A DNA stretch of 64,000 bases from Candidatus Aminicenantota bacterium (GCA_011772495.1 WVZL01000025.1:608-64607); one strand, 5' to 3'; counted from the first letter of the stretch, positions 46,260-55,555 are shown. Notes: generated by a model not told the origin, from the letters alone. Numbers and translations: made by a program.

Positions 46260-47617
46260 TTAAAGATAGAATCCTAGTCATCGATGATGAGGCCGGAATC
46301 AGGTCCTCTCTGAAGGGGATTCTGGAAGATGAAGGTTTTGAGGTGAAAACAGCTGAAAAGGGAGAGGACGGCCTCGACATGATAAAAAGTCATAATTTCG
46401 ACCTCATTCTGCTGGACATATGGCTTCCGAAAATGAACGGGATTGAACTCCTCAAAGAAATAAAAAAACACGAAGAAAATATCCAGATCATCATGATCAC
46501 TGGCCATGGAACGATTGAAACAGCTGTTCAGGCGACCAAACTTGGAGCCTACGATTTCTTAGAAAAGCCTCTCACATATGAAAAGGTCATTTTAACGGCT
46601 AAAAATGCCCTAAAGCAAAAAAAGCTCGAAGAAGAAAACATACGACTCCGAGAAAAAATCAAACCCAGGTATGAATTAGTAGGGAAAAGCTCTGTTATCC
46701 AGAAACTTAAAGAAAAGATAAAAGTTGTCGCCCCTACCGATGGTCGAGTTCTCATTTATGGAGAAAACGGCACTGGAAAAGAGCTCATCGCACGCTTGAT
46801 TCACCAGAATAGTCCCCGAAAGAATAACAGTTTTATCGAAATAAACAGCGCGGCCATTCCGGATGAGCTCATAGAAAGTGAACTCTTCGGGTATGTCAAG
46901 GCGGATTTCAATCACACCAGGATCGGGAAAAAGGGAAAATTGCTTGAAGCTGAAGGAGGAACCCTTTTTCTCGATAATATCAGCGAGATGAGCCTTAAGG
47001 CTCAGACCGAACTGCTGAGAGTCATTAAGGGACAAAAATTCCAACCCTTAGGAGCTAATGAGTCTTTGGCCATCGACACCAGGATCATAGCGACCTCGAA
47101 CAAACCCCTGAAGGAACTCATCTCAAAGGGAACATTCAGAGAAGACCTATATTTTAAGCTTAACGTCATTCCCATCGTCGTCCCCCCTTTGAGAGAGAGA
47201 AAAGAGGATATTCCCCTGCTCATAAACTATTTCCTTAAATATTTCTCCCGAGAATCCAGAAAAAAGCAAAAAAAAATGAACGCCGAAGCCATGATGGCCT
47301 TCCTCAACTATTCCTGGCCGGGAAATATCAGTGAATTGGCAAACGTAATCGAAAGATTTGTCATCATGGTTCCAGAGGTTGAAATCAAGGCTTCCCATAT
47401 TCCGCTTCTCGTCGAGCCGAGGGAAGCGCAATACATCCCTGAACTCAATAACCACCGATCATTAAAACAAGCAAGACAGATTTTTGAGAGAGAATACATC
47501 CATAATGCCCTCAAGAAAAACAACTGGAATCTTTCTCAAACCGCAACAGACCTCAATATCGAAAAGAGTTATCTCGACAAAAAAATTAAAGCGCTGGGAA
47601 TAACTTTCTTTGGTTGA
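46256..47617 (+). CDS. NtrX-like response regulator with degenerate AAA+ domain
   Basis: A 453-residue regulator: receiver domain with phospho-Asp D54 and Lys104, AAA+ domain with intact Walker A GENGTGKE (169-176), and a C-terminal Fis-type helix-turn-helix (WNLSQTATDLNIEKSYLDKKI). The sigma-54-contact loop GAFTGA is replaced by KADFNHT (about 215-221) and Walker B is FLDN (D240, N241) instead of DE. It probably cannot drive sigma-54 open-complex formation and may act as an ordinary activator or repressor, as known for some NtrC/NtrX proteins. The kinase gene is its likely partner. Confidence 0.92.
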   Translation: MIKDRILVIDDEAGIRSSLKGILEDEGFEVKTAEKGEDGLDMIKSHNFDLILLDIWLPKMNGIELLKEIKKHEENIQIIMITGHGTIETAVQATKLGAYDFLEKPLTYEKVILTAKNALKQKKLEEENIRLREKIKPRYELVGKSSVIQKLKEKIKVVAPTDGRVLIYGENGTGKELIARLIHQNSPRKNNSFIEINSAAIPDELIESELFGYVKADFNHTRIGKKGKLLEAEGGTLFLDNISEMSLKAQTELLRVIKGQKFQPLGANESLAIDTRIIATSNKPLKELISKGTFREDLYFKLNVIPIVVPPLRERKEDIPLLINYFLKYFSRESRKKQKKMNAEAMMAFLNYSWPGNISELANVIERFVIMVPEVEIKASHIPLLVEPREAQYIPELNNHRSLKQARQIFEREYIHNALKKNNWNLSQTATDLNIEKSYLDKKIKALGITFFG

Positions 47618-47635
47618 TCCCCCCTTGCAAGTTTT

Positions 47636-47711
47636 TCTCGTTTATCTAGTTTGTCTAGTTTGTCTAGTTTATCTGATTTTTTAAGTTTGTCTAGCTGGTT
47701 GAATTTGCCTG
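47636..47711. repeat. Degenerate short tandem repeat (TTTGTCTAG-like), reverse of the gatB tract
   Basis: Runs of TCTAGTTTG and TCTAGTTTAT variants between the NtrX-like gene and the convergent PqqD-like gene. It is the reverse-complement family of the unit at 40722-40826. A folded terminator formed from the tract is possible but not evident. Confidence 0.65.
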
Positions 47712-47740
47712 GTTTTACTTCAACTGACCTGCTGTCTTTC

Positions 47741-48028
47741 TTACTTTCTTTTCTTGATTCCTGGCTTTTGGGAAGGCGAAAGAGAAAGTAGCTTCTTTTC
47801 TCTCAACTCTCTCAAGCAGGCCTCAACATCAAGCGAAATATCTCTTCGGTCTTCTGAATGATATCTTTCCCGAAGAGTCCTTTCTATTTCTGCCGAGGTT
47901 CTATTCTCTCTGGATAGAGTCCAGATGAGATGAGCGACGGCATTCAGAAAATGAACCTCATCCTGTTTTTGGTCGTAGACCATAGCGCCTTCTTTCCCCA
48001 TATCTTTGATGACAAATCTGCCTTTCAT
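47741..48028 (-). CDS. PqqD-like RiPP recognition-element protein
   Basis: A 95-residue winged-helix-type protein of the PqqD family: MVYDQKQDEVHFLNAVAHLIWTL is the typical first half and EACLRELREKKLLSL the last helix. Such proteins bind the leader of a precursor peptide and hand it to the maturase. It is the last gene of the minus-strand RiPP island, 61 nt after the protease gene. A second PqqD-like segment is at the N-terminus of the radical SAM protein. Confidence 0.8.
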   Translation of the reverse strand: MKGRFVIKDMGKEGAMVYDQKQDEVHFLNAVAHLIWTLSRENRTSAEIERTLRERYHSEDRRDISLDVEACLRELREKKLLSLSPSQKPGIKKRK

Positions 48029-48089
48029 GCCTAAAATCCTCTCTTCGAATCCTTCTTTTTTGAATGGGCAAGCATCCTTACCTTTCGAA

Positions 48090-50951
48090 TCACCTCCGCC
48101 TTAGATGACCTAAAGAAGACACAGGGTCTCCGAATAAAACGAATGTTTGAACCTGATCTAAAGAAGATCCTTGAGTATAAGCATCAATCTTGGCCTGGGT
48201 AGTCATCATACCCAAAGTTGCATTCTCGCCTGGTTGGAATAACAATTCATACAGACAAATGCCCAGCAATCTGTGCTCCCAGGTATAGCCCAAACCTGTC
48301 GGAGCAAAGGCAGCAATGGCTCCTTTGCCTGAAGCATTTACAAAACTTTCTGCCAGACAATCATCGATTTCACGATCCCAAATCTCTCTCGGCCAATTGG
48401 CGAAGAAGCCGTTGAGGCAGGTCAGACACACCACAAAAGGAAATATCGAGTTATGCAAAGAATCAACATCCGAAGATAAGAAAATGTTCTCCCCCGCCCA
48501 ATTATCATAGGAACCATGCCCGACATAGTTCACAGTGAGAGCGCCAAAATTAATATTCTGTTTTAAATCAGCAGTGGCCTCTTCATCCTGGTTATATTCG
48601 TCCAAGTAGATTTTCACTTTCTCGAAGTCAGAGGGAAAATAGTCAGTGGCAAGCTCATCATTCAAATCTGGAAAACTGCTGCTCCCATCATCGGCAACGA
48701 ATATAGACCTACTTAATTCCTCCAAAGAAGAAGCCATACGCCTTCCATCATAAAGGACAATTTTCTGGATGACTCCATGAGCCTCTGCTGCCGATTTAGC
48801 CGTTATCCTTCCTGAAAAATAGTCTGGCAAATCGTCATTTTCCTCCGATATACAAAAAAACCAGTTATCATTCGGAACCTGTAAATCCAGAGCATCATAC
48901 AAATAGGTCGGGATGAAATTCTCTCGCCCGGTTCCTGTATAATCGCGAGCATCGACATTGGCGTCTCCAAGAAAAAGAACGTAGGAAGGCAGGTTCCATT
49001 CATAGTAAGCAAAACTCAGAAAATCCTTGATGGCTTGGGGACTTATGATTCCATTATTAAATTTATCATAAATGTCCCGAACTTTGATGACTCGAACGGC
49101 AAGCCCTTGGCTCTCCCTGTACTCCGCCAGCGAGAGAGCTTCCTCGTAGAAATCCTCATGAGTGATAATAATATAATCAGTGTCCTGGTTCCGCTCGAGC
49201 GTAGAGGACGGTAGGGCTTCCAGGCTAGCATTTCTCATAGCATTTTCAGCTAAAGCTAAAAACCTTTCATTTCCGTTGAAATTACGTTCAAAGCTCACTT
49301 TGTACGATCCCTGAGGAGCCCAGTGATTTTCACCCCAACCGCCAGCCCCTTCGATCGCAAGATTGACAACTCTTTTCACATTATCATGATTCGTGATGTC
49401 AAAGACACCGATAGATTCTTGGGCAAGATTAGAAACTTGAATTCTTCTTCTTCCCGAAGTTTTGATGTCAAAAGCAAGGAGGCTGTCGTCGGCCACGAAA
49501 CTATCGTAGTATTCCACATCAAAATGATTCAGATAGATGCTTCCGTAGAGACCAGTTAACTTAGATACTTTAACCTCTAGGGTATTGGCACCGGCCTTTA
49601 ATTTAGACTGATTCAGCTCAAAGACTCGTGTACATTCAGTCTGTCCATCAAAGAAGACTTGCCCGAATCGATCTCTATTGATAAAAATGACCACATGGTG
49701 GTCAGGATCTTGGCCGGAGCTTGTTCTTCCAAATAAGGTGACTCTAACCGCGGCTCTTAGAGAACCATTGGCAGGCTTATTAAGGCTAAAGGTATAGCTC
49801 TTCTTTTCCCCGGCATTAATCCTTTCCCAGAACCAATGATCTTTTCCTTTTCCGTCTGGCATAGAAATCCAATACTCGTTATTCTCTTCAAAATGATCCT
49901 TACGGTAATGATGCGATAGCAGCGAGGCAGATCCAGGTTTTCCCTCGACTTCTGCCATTCTCTTGCCGTAACTTCCTCCCCAGCTGAGCCAATAAACATT
50001 GGTATCCGTGTACTCCGTGTCCAGGGCTTCGCCATAAAAAAGGATGTAGTCAGAAGATCCAAAGGTTGAAGTCTCACTGCTGACATGTATAGCTACTTCT
50101 TTCCCCTGACAAAAAATTTTAAGAGTCTGAGCATCTATCGTATCTGTTGATACCCCAGCAGCGGCTAAATCACCTTGGGTGATTTTATAGATACCCGTCT
50201 TGTCCACCTCAATTTTATAACTCGACGGTCTTACCGAAAGCGAAGATAAAGTATTGGATGAACCTTGACTCATTTTCCTGGGGACATGGGAAGTTTTTTC
50301 AAAATTAAGGATGATATCTTTGAATGCTGCATCAAAATGAGGATCAGAGATTCCTCTTCCAGCCAGGACTGGCTTTTCAAATTGGACTTTTAACAAAATT
50401 CTCTTATGGTGATAAAGAATCCTCGTGGCAGGGTTGTACTGGAAGGGATGAATCTTGATTTGGGCCACCCGTCTCTCTCGAATATAGCCGCTGAATCCCA
50501 ATTCAGCCACTGATGGAGGGTAGATCTGGGAAGTCCTGTAGAAGGCACGGTCTATAGCAAATCTTTCTTCCAGATGAATACTTCCTTCTTCCTCTCTTTT
50601 CTCCAAGAGAGGACAAGGAGAAATGCCATAATTCGGATACTCTACAGTATTCGTATCCAAGACTTCGACCTCGATCCTTCCTTCAGGGGGAATCTGGACA
50701 AGCGCTCCCTTCAAAGGAAGGAGAGGCTTTCCTATCTCTGAGGTTTTTCCCAAGCCTTCAACATCGAGAATCTGAAAAATTCCTTGGGAAAATATTTTAG
50801 CCTTGGTTGTAAAAGCAGGAACCCTAACTTCAAACACCAGGCCAGATTCATTGGACTGGAGAAGAGTAACCTGTTGGTCTCTATCCGCTCCATTTGCCCC
50901 AGAGAAAAAGAAAAAAAGCAAAAGAGGGAAAAGAGCGAATTTCTTTTTCAT
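48090..50951 (-). CDS. C25-family (gingipain-like) secreted cysteine protease
   Basis: A 953-residue secreted protein with a signal peptide (residues 1-22, ending GANGA), a long beta-rich propeptide/domain region to about residue 590, and a C25 catalytic domain. The catalytic His is H812 in NYVGHGS and the Cys is C845 in LTCLNGFF, the two gingipain positions. It ends with FGDPVSSLG, the close of the C25 domain, so no C-terminal type-IX secretion domain is present. Its place in a RiPP island suggests leader removal or a related cleavage, but a general secreted protease is possible. Confidence 0.88.
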   Translation of the reverse strand: MKKKFALFPLLLFFFFSGANGADRDQQVTLLQSNESGLVFEVRVPAFTTKAKIFSQGIFQILDVEGLGKTSEIGKPLLPLKGALVQIPPEGRIEVEVLDTNTVEYPNYGISPCPLLEKREEEGSIHLEERFAIDRAFYRTSQIYPPSVAELGFSGYIRERRVAQIKIHPFQYNPATRILYHHKRILLKVQFEKPVLAGRGISDPHFDAAFKDIILNFEKTSHVPRKMSQGSSNTLSSLSVRPSSYKIEVDKTGIYKITQGDLAAAGVSTDTIDAQTLKIFCQGKEVAIHVSSETSTFGSSDYILFYGEALDTEYTDTNVYWLSWGGSYGKRMAEVEGKPGSASLLSHHYRKDHFEENNEYWISMPDGKGKDHWFWERINAGEKKSYTFSLNKPANGSLRAAVRVTLFGRTSSGQDPDHHVVIFINRDRFGQVFFDGQTECTRVFELNQSKLKAGANTLEVKVSKLTGLYGSIYLNHFDVEYYDSFVADDSLLAFDIKTSGRRRIQVSNLAQESIGVFDITNHDNVKRVVNLAIEGAGGWGENHWAPQGSYKVSFERNFNGNERFLALAENAMRNASLEALPSSTLERNQDTDYIIITHEDFYEEALSLAEYRESQGLAVRVIKVRDIYDKFNNGIISPQAIKDFLSFAYYEWNLPSYVLFLGDANVDARDYTGTGRENFIPTYLYDALDLQVPNDNWFFCISEENDDLPDYFSGRITAKSAAEAHGVIQKIVLYDGRRMASSLEELSRSIFVADDGSSSFPDLNDELATDYFPSDFEKVKIYLDEYNQDEEATADLKQNINFGALTVNYVGHGSYDNWAGENIFLSSDVDSLHNSIFPFVVCLTCLNGFFANWPREIWDREIDDCLAESFVNASGKGAIAAFAPTGLGYTWEHRLLGICLYELLFQPGENATLGMMTTQAKIDAYTQGSSLDQVQTFVLFGDPVSSLGHLRRR

Positions 50952-50954
50952 CTC

Positions 50955-52073
50955 TTACCTCACTAAGTTTTGTATTGATTCGACCGTATTCTCCATTCGG
51001 CCGACTTGAATTTCGAATCCCTTCATTTTCTCCAAATTCAATTCTTTTAGGAAATCAAGCCAATAAGCTCCGAGCGATTCAACTCTCTCCTGGGGGGAAT
51101 TGTATTCCAACACGTTTTCTTTTGATTGCTTTAGCAAGAGAAGACCGATATCAGGAAAAGACAAGGGTCTCACTCGAGGGACCTGGCTAAATTTTAATCC
51201 TGTTTCTCGTCTTTTCTCGGTGTGAATAATGTGCCTTTTAAATTCTTCGCATGCTTCCAGATATTTCTTTATGACTGAAGCAGTCTTACTGATTTTAGTC
51301 ATGACATAAATGTGACCGCCTTCTCTGGTTGACTCCAAGACTCGAAGGCCATGAACCTTCTCTAGAGAGGTGAGCAATCCTGCTCCCTTTTCTTCGATGA
51401 CCAGGTCAACGTCTAGTTCCGTCCGAGATGCTGAATCAGCGTTTACGAGATAGAAAAAATATTCAGGAAAGACAGCCTGAGTTGCTTTTTTGGATTTGAG
51501 AAGAGAGGGATTCCCAAAATATTTATGTCCCCAGAGGCTAGTAAACTCAAGCTCTTGAAAAAGCGAAAATTCCTTCTCGAACAAATCCCGAGCTTCTGAC
51601 CTCAAGCCGACAGACCGAAAAAAGGGAACCATCATACCTGTTTTCTTTTCCACGGGAATGACTTCATCAGATAAGAACTTAAAACCAGAAGAGAGGAGTT
51701 TTAAGATCAGTGAGGTTTTCCCAGTCCCTGAATCCCCGAGGACCATGATTCCCTTGTTTTGGAAGGCAACTCCTCCCCCATGTATCCAAACGTGAGAATC
51801 GATTTTCCGGTAGATTTCATCTGTTATGAGCTTGAAACACTGGCTCTCCTGTGTGCTGAACCCGTGAAAAGGATAAATCTTCTCCTTGACTTTTAGATGA
51901 GGAACGCCTCTTTTCCCATTCTCGGAGAAGACTTCGAAGGAAAAAGACGGGGTGAGCCCATCTTTTTGACTGAAGTTTTTATAGACCAGGTCAAAGAGAC
52001 GAATGGTCTGAGATGTGTCCGAGGAAAGGGAAAAAGAAAAATCAAAAATCTTATAATTACGACGCACTGGCAT
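50955..52073 (-). CDS. HPr-kinase-like P-loop protein of the RiPP island
   Basis: A 372-residue protein whose central domain resembles HPr(Ser) kinase: IHGGGVAFQNKGIMVLG, Walker A GDSGTGKT (113-120) and SDEVIPVE. HPr-kinase homologues occur in lasso-peptide and radical SAM RiPP clusters, where one lasso example phosphorylates the peptide. The N- and C-terminal parts are not recognised. It overlaps the radical SAM gene by 17 nt and ends three bases before the protease gene, so the set is expressed as one unit. Confidence 0.8.
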   Translation of the reverse strand: MPVRRNYKIFDFSFSLSSDTSQTIRLFDLVYKNFSQKDGLTPSFSFEVFSENGKRGVPHLKVKEKIYPFHGFSTQESQCFKLITDEIYRKIDSHVWIHGGGVAFQNKGIMVLGDSGTGKTSLILKLLSSGFKFLSDEVIPVEKKTGMMVPFFRSVGLRSEARDLFEKEFSLFQELEFTSLWGHKYFGNPSLLKSKKATQAVFPEYFFYLVNADSASRTELDVDLVIEEKGAGLLTSLEKVHGLRVLESTREGGHIYVMTKISKTASVIKKYLEACEEFKRHIIHTEKRRETGLKFSQVPRVRPLSFPDIGLLLLKQSKENVLEYNSPQERVESLGAYWLDFLKELNLEKMKGFEIQVGRMENTVESIQNLVR

Positions 52074-53448
52074 GGACTTCCTCTCTCCTCGATAATTTCT
52101 TTTGAGCCGCGCTTATGATGGCTCTCCGGTAGAGCTTATCGCGTAGGTCACAGAGATCGTCGGTCTCCCAAATCGTCCCTTTTTCCGTATAGACTGAGCT
52201 GGTACAGCCACCTCGACATAAATTTCGCCAGGCGCAACTCCTGCACCTGTCGATTCTCTCCTGGCGGGCTCGGAATTCTTCTTTCAAGGCTTCAAATTTT
52301 GGGGAACACAGAGCTTCTTCAATGTTCATATCAAAGACATTTCCCAAGCGATATTCGGGAAAAAGCATTCCTGGGCAGGGATAAATACCGCCCTTTACGT
52401 CCACAATCAGTTGAGTGCCAAAAGGACAGGTAGAAACTCGCTCTTGGGGCTTCACTACAGGACGGAATCCGCTCAGAGGAGAATTCACAATTATAGGGAA
52501 CCCCTGAGTAAAAAGGGTCTCATAAAGGGTGAGCAAGAATTCTTGGTATGATTCTCGATCTGGCTTTAGGTCATCCCAATCCTGAGACGCCCTTCCAAGC
52601 TTTTTCATAGATAGATAGGTGATCTTCCGAACCCCAAGATTTTCGGCAAATTTTGGCAGATCCATCGCCTCATCGATACTCCTTTTAGAGAGGCAAAATT
52701 GGAGGTTAATCCTTTCTCCAAGGCCCGCTCTCTTCAAGGAGTCAATCCCCTGGAGTGTTTGCTGGAAACTTCCCTTTCCTCTCAGATCATCGTGGGTCCG
52801 AGCTGAGAGGCCATCCATGCTGATGGCAATCTCGGAAACTCCTGCTTCTTTAAGTTTTTGAGCCTCGGTATCTCCGATTAAGGTTCCATTGGTAGACAGA
52901 GAGACTCTTAGCCTCGGAGAGGCAAAGGAAATCATATCGAACAAATCAGGCCAAAGGATAGGCTCCCCACCGCTTATCAGCAAAGATCTTACTCCCAGCG
53001 ATCCAAGTTCTTCGACGATTTTCTGAAAAAAATCTTTAGGAAAATTCTCAGGGACCGAGGCGTTTCCCCATGAGCAATGATGACAGGCAAGATTGCAGGT
53101 TTGGGTGACCAGGAAAAGAATTCCCTCCAAGACTGGGTTGGGATCTTGGCTTTCTTCATAGAGCCCTTCCTCCAGCAATCCTGCCTTCATTATTTCTTTC
53201 TTGAAACCTTGAATATCCTTCTCAAGATTATCAGATGGTCCGTATTTATTCCTCAAGAACTCAGCGATCTCTCGGTTCGAGCTTTTCAGGGGATTCCTGG
53301 AGGCAATATCCTTTCCTAGCTCATTCGTGACCATCCACACAGGTCGATTCTTATGGACCAGGATCCAGAAATCTCCTTCCTGAAGGATACGGAAGGGATG
53401 TGAATGAGTTTCATACACCAGTTTCCTCCGTGAGCTGATTATGGTCAA
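52057..53448 (-). CDS. Radical SAM/SPASM peptide maturase with N-terminal PqqD-like domain
   Basis: A 463-residue enzyme. Residues 1-95 look like a PqqD-type recognition domain (FRILQEGDFWILVHKNRPVW...EIMKAGLL). The radical SAM motif CNLACHHC (C118, C122, C125) follows. The SPASM part holds extra cysteines (CPFG, YPCPG, CRSCAWRNLCRGGC, DDLC) that bind auxiliary 4Fe-4S clusters. The start is TTG directly after the precursor stop (TAGTTG), giving tight coupling. It probably makes C-C or thioether links in the precursor; the exact bond cannot be told. Confidence 0.92.
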   Translation of the reverse strand: MTIISSRRKLVYETHSHPFRILQEGDFWILVHKNRPVWMVTNELGKDIASRNPLKSSNREIAEFLRNKYGPSDNLEKDIQGFKKEIMKAGLLEEGLYEESQDPNPVLEGILFLVTQTCNLACHHCSWGNASVPENFPKDFFQKIVEELGSLGVRSLLISGGEPILWPDLFDMISFASPRLRVSLSTNGTLIGDTEAQKLKEAGVSEIAISMDGLSARTHDDLRGKGSFQQTLQGIDSLKRAGLGERINLQFCLSKRSIDEAMDLPKFAENLGVRKITYLSMKKLGRASQDWDDLKPDRESYQEFLLTLYETLFTQGFPIIVNSPLSGFRPVVKPQERVSTCPFGTQLIVDVKGGIYPCPGMLFPEYRLGNVFDMNIEEALCSPKFEALKEEFRARQERIDRCRSCAWRNLCRGGCTSSVYTEKGTIWETDDLCDLRDKLYRRAIISAAQKKLSRREEVHASAS

Positions 53449-53673
53449 CTAAAGCTTTTTCTTTTTATCCGGAGGTTCATAGAAGGCAGGAGGCAGCCCA
53501 GGAGCGTAGCCTGGTGCATTGGGAGGTGCGGTCGGTTCCGCAGAATCCCCCCCTGCCCCTGATACTCCAGCAAAAGGAGAACAGGCCTGAGCAGGTCCGA
53601 GTTCCTCCAGAATATCATCCGCAGAGTAGGTGATTATTCTTGGAGGTTCGTACTTCGATTTCTTCTCTGCCAT
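53449..53673 (-). CDS. RiPP precursor peptide (leader plus Gly/Pro-rich core)
   Basis: A 74-residue peptide. The leader (about 1-30) has YEPPRIITYS (the YxxP type recognised by PqqD-like domains) and ILEELGPAQAC. The core from Cys31 is rich in Gly, Ala and Pro (GVSGAGGDSAEPTAPPNAPG) and ends in YEPPDKKKKL. The single Cys is at 31; Ser32, Ser38, Ser44 and Thr48 are possible phosphate sites for the kinase-like protein. Its stop touches the maturase start. The function of the product is unknown. Confidence 0.8.
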   Translation of the reverse strand: MAEKKSKYEPPRIITYSADDILEELGPAQACSPFAGVSGAGGDSAEPTAPPNAPGYAPGLPPAFYEPPDKKKKL

Positions 53674-53886
53674 CAGTCTGTTGTTCCCTTTCCCTCCTCT
53701 TTTATGCCTACTAGTCCATGGATGAAGAACTGCCTCTAGGCTCTCCAGAACTCATATATAGCTTTTTCTAGACTACGGGAACCAATAATATACTGCCGGG
53801 AAACAGGCTAAGATGTCAATAATCTTTAGCGGTGGTTTTGGGAGTGACTTTTTGTCCCCCTTCCTAACCCCAAAAGATGAGATTTA

Positions 53887-53916
53887 TTGTTTACTCGGGG
53901 CATTTTTTTTGATAAT
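53887..53916 (+). promoter_or_regulatory. Possible sigma-70 promoter for the symporter gene
   Basis: TTGTTT at 53887-53892, an 18-nt spacer and GATAAT at 53911-53916 lie 20 bases before the ATG at 53937. Confidence 0.4.
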
Positions 53917-53936
53917 AATAGGAAAAATTTGCCAAA

Positions 53937-55310
53937 ATGGATAGCCTAGAGTCTCAAATCCTTTCCTTTATCACCAGCATTAGAGATTTTGTCTGGGGAG
54001 TTCCCATGATTGTCCTCTTGGTCGGAACAGGGATTTTCCTTACTTTTAGATTAAGGGGACTTCAGCTCCGAGGGCTTGTTTATTCTCTCTACCTCGGTCT
54101 GATCAAAAGAAAGGAAGACGACAAAGAAAAAGGAGACATCTCCCATTTTCAGGCTTTGATGACGGCTTTAGCAGCCACAGTCGGAACTGGAAATATCGCT
54201 GGGGTGGCCACAGCCATCGTGGCAGGAGGACCTGGAGCCCTATTCTGGATGTGGATTACAGGCATTTTCGGCATGGCCACCAAGTATTCAGAAGCCGTGT
54301 TGGCCATAAAATACAGAGAAGTCGATGAATTGGGAACTATGAGCGGTGGCCCTATGTATTATATTTCCAAGGGACTGGGCTGGAAATGGCTTGGGATCCT
54401 CTTTGCTGTATTCGCCTCTATAGCTGCTTTCGGCATCGGCAACATGGTTCAATCCAATTCAGTGGCCGAAGCTGTAAAAACATCCTTCGGAATCCCTCCC
54501 TGGACGACTGGAATTCTCTTGGCCACCTTCACGGCCATGGTGGTCCTGGGGGGGATAAAAAGCATAGGCCGAGTCACTCAAATCTTGGTCCCTTTCATGA
54601 TCATTGTTTATTTCTTCGGAGCCTTGGCCATTATACTGCTGAAAATCAGTGCCATTCCTGGCCTTTTTTCGCTCATCATTAAATCTGCCTTCACGCCGAC
54701 AGCTGCCTTTGGAGGATTCCTGGGAGCCACGGTCATGCAGACCATGCGAGAAGGAGTTGCCCGCGGTATCTTTTCCAACGAGTCAGGACTAGGATCGGCT
54801 CCCATTGCCGCTGCTGCCGCCAGAACTCCCAATCCAGTCAAGCAGGCCTTGGTTTCTATGACTCAAACCTTTATCGATACTCTTGTCATCTGCACTATGA
54901 CTGGCCTCGTTCTTCTTTCCACCGGTCTTTGGGATTCTGGGCCTACAGGAGCTGAACTCACAGCTCGGGCTTTCGATTTCGGCCTCCCCGGAGGGATCGG
55001 AGAATTCATCGTGACCTTAGGTCTGATATTTTTTGCCTACTCCACCATCCTCGGCTGGTGCTATTACGGAGAAAAATCTCTCGAATATTTGTTAGGAGTG
55101 AAGGCCGTCAGGCCTTACCGAATTATTTTCGTCATCTTTGTGGCCATCGGAACTCTACTAAAACTGGAAACTGTCTGGAGATTATCAGACGTTATGAATG
55201 GACTCATGGCCTTTCCCAACTTGATAGGGCTGTTGGGCTTAAGCCATATCATTGTTTCCGAAACGAATAAGCATTTTTATAAGAAAAGACAAAAAGGATC
55301 ACTCCTCTAA
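53937..55310 (+). CDS. Sodium:alanine/glycine symporter (AGCS family)
   Basis: A 457-residue membrane protein with about eleven hydrophobic spans. [28 protein letters not shown] is the AGCS signature, with [11 protein letters not shown] and [29 protein letters not shown] following. It brings in alanine or glycine with Na+. No glycine riboswitch was recognised upstream. It is in its own plus-strand unit, facing away from the RiPP island. Confidence 0.94.
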   Translation: MDSLESQILSFITSIRDFVWGVPMIVLLVGTGIFLTFRLRGLQLRGLVYSLYLGLIKRKEDDKEKGDISHFQALMTALAATVGTGNIAGVATAIVAGGPGALFWMWITGIFGMATKYSEAVLAIKYREVDELGTMSGGPMYYISKGLGWKWLGILFAVFASIAAFGIGNMVQSNSVAEAVKTSFGIPPWTTGILLATFTAMVVLGGIKSIGRVTQILVPFMIIVYFFGALAIILLKISAIPGLFSLIIKSAFTPTAAFGGFLGATVMQTMREGVARGIFSNESGLGSAPIAAAAARTPNPVKQALVSMTQTFIDTLVICTMTGLVLLSTGLWDSGPTGAELTARAFDFGLPGGIGEFIVTLGLIFFAYSTILGWCYYGEKSLEYLLGVKAVRPYRIIFVIFVAIGTLLKLETVWRLSDVMNGLMAFPNLIGLLGLSHIIVSETNKHFYKKRQKGSLL

Positions 55311-55369
55311 TGAGCAAAAGGAAACGGTTCTATCTTTTCGTATAGCACTAAACTTTGTCCTCAGGGGCC

Positions 55370-55435
55370 GGCTTTATCATTATCACAAGATCCAGGCACA
55401 TTATCATTCCCCAGGCATCAATTCATGATAAAGCC
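55370..55435 (+). promoter_or_regulatory. Inverted repeat in the mgtE leader
   Basis: GGCTTTATCAT (55370-55380) and its exact reverse complement ATGATAAAGCC (55425-55435) flank a 44-nt loop upstream of mgtE. It could form a leader stem that regulates mgtE, but it does not match the M-box Mg2+ riboswitch as far as can be seen. Confidence 0.35.
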
Positions 55436-55555
55436 TGAACCTAAGAAGAAGATCTTTTCCCTGCTTTTTTCAATCTTTTAAAAACGTCCTCCAGCCGTCT
55501 AAATCTAATTTACAGACATCATGATTTGTGCTATCTTGGAACGAGAAATTTGGCC

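Noticed and set aside
53674..53936. Glycine riboswitch before the alanine/glycine symporter, and a full sigma-70 promoter for the precursor peptide
   Set aside because: No tandem aptamer pattern is visible. On the minus strand a TTGACA (53819-53814) is 21 bases from the best -10-like box, which is too far.
55311..55555. M-box Mg2+ riboswitch in front of mgtE
   Set aside because: Only an 11-nt inverted repeat with a 44-nt loop is present; none of the M-box core sequence was found.
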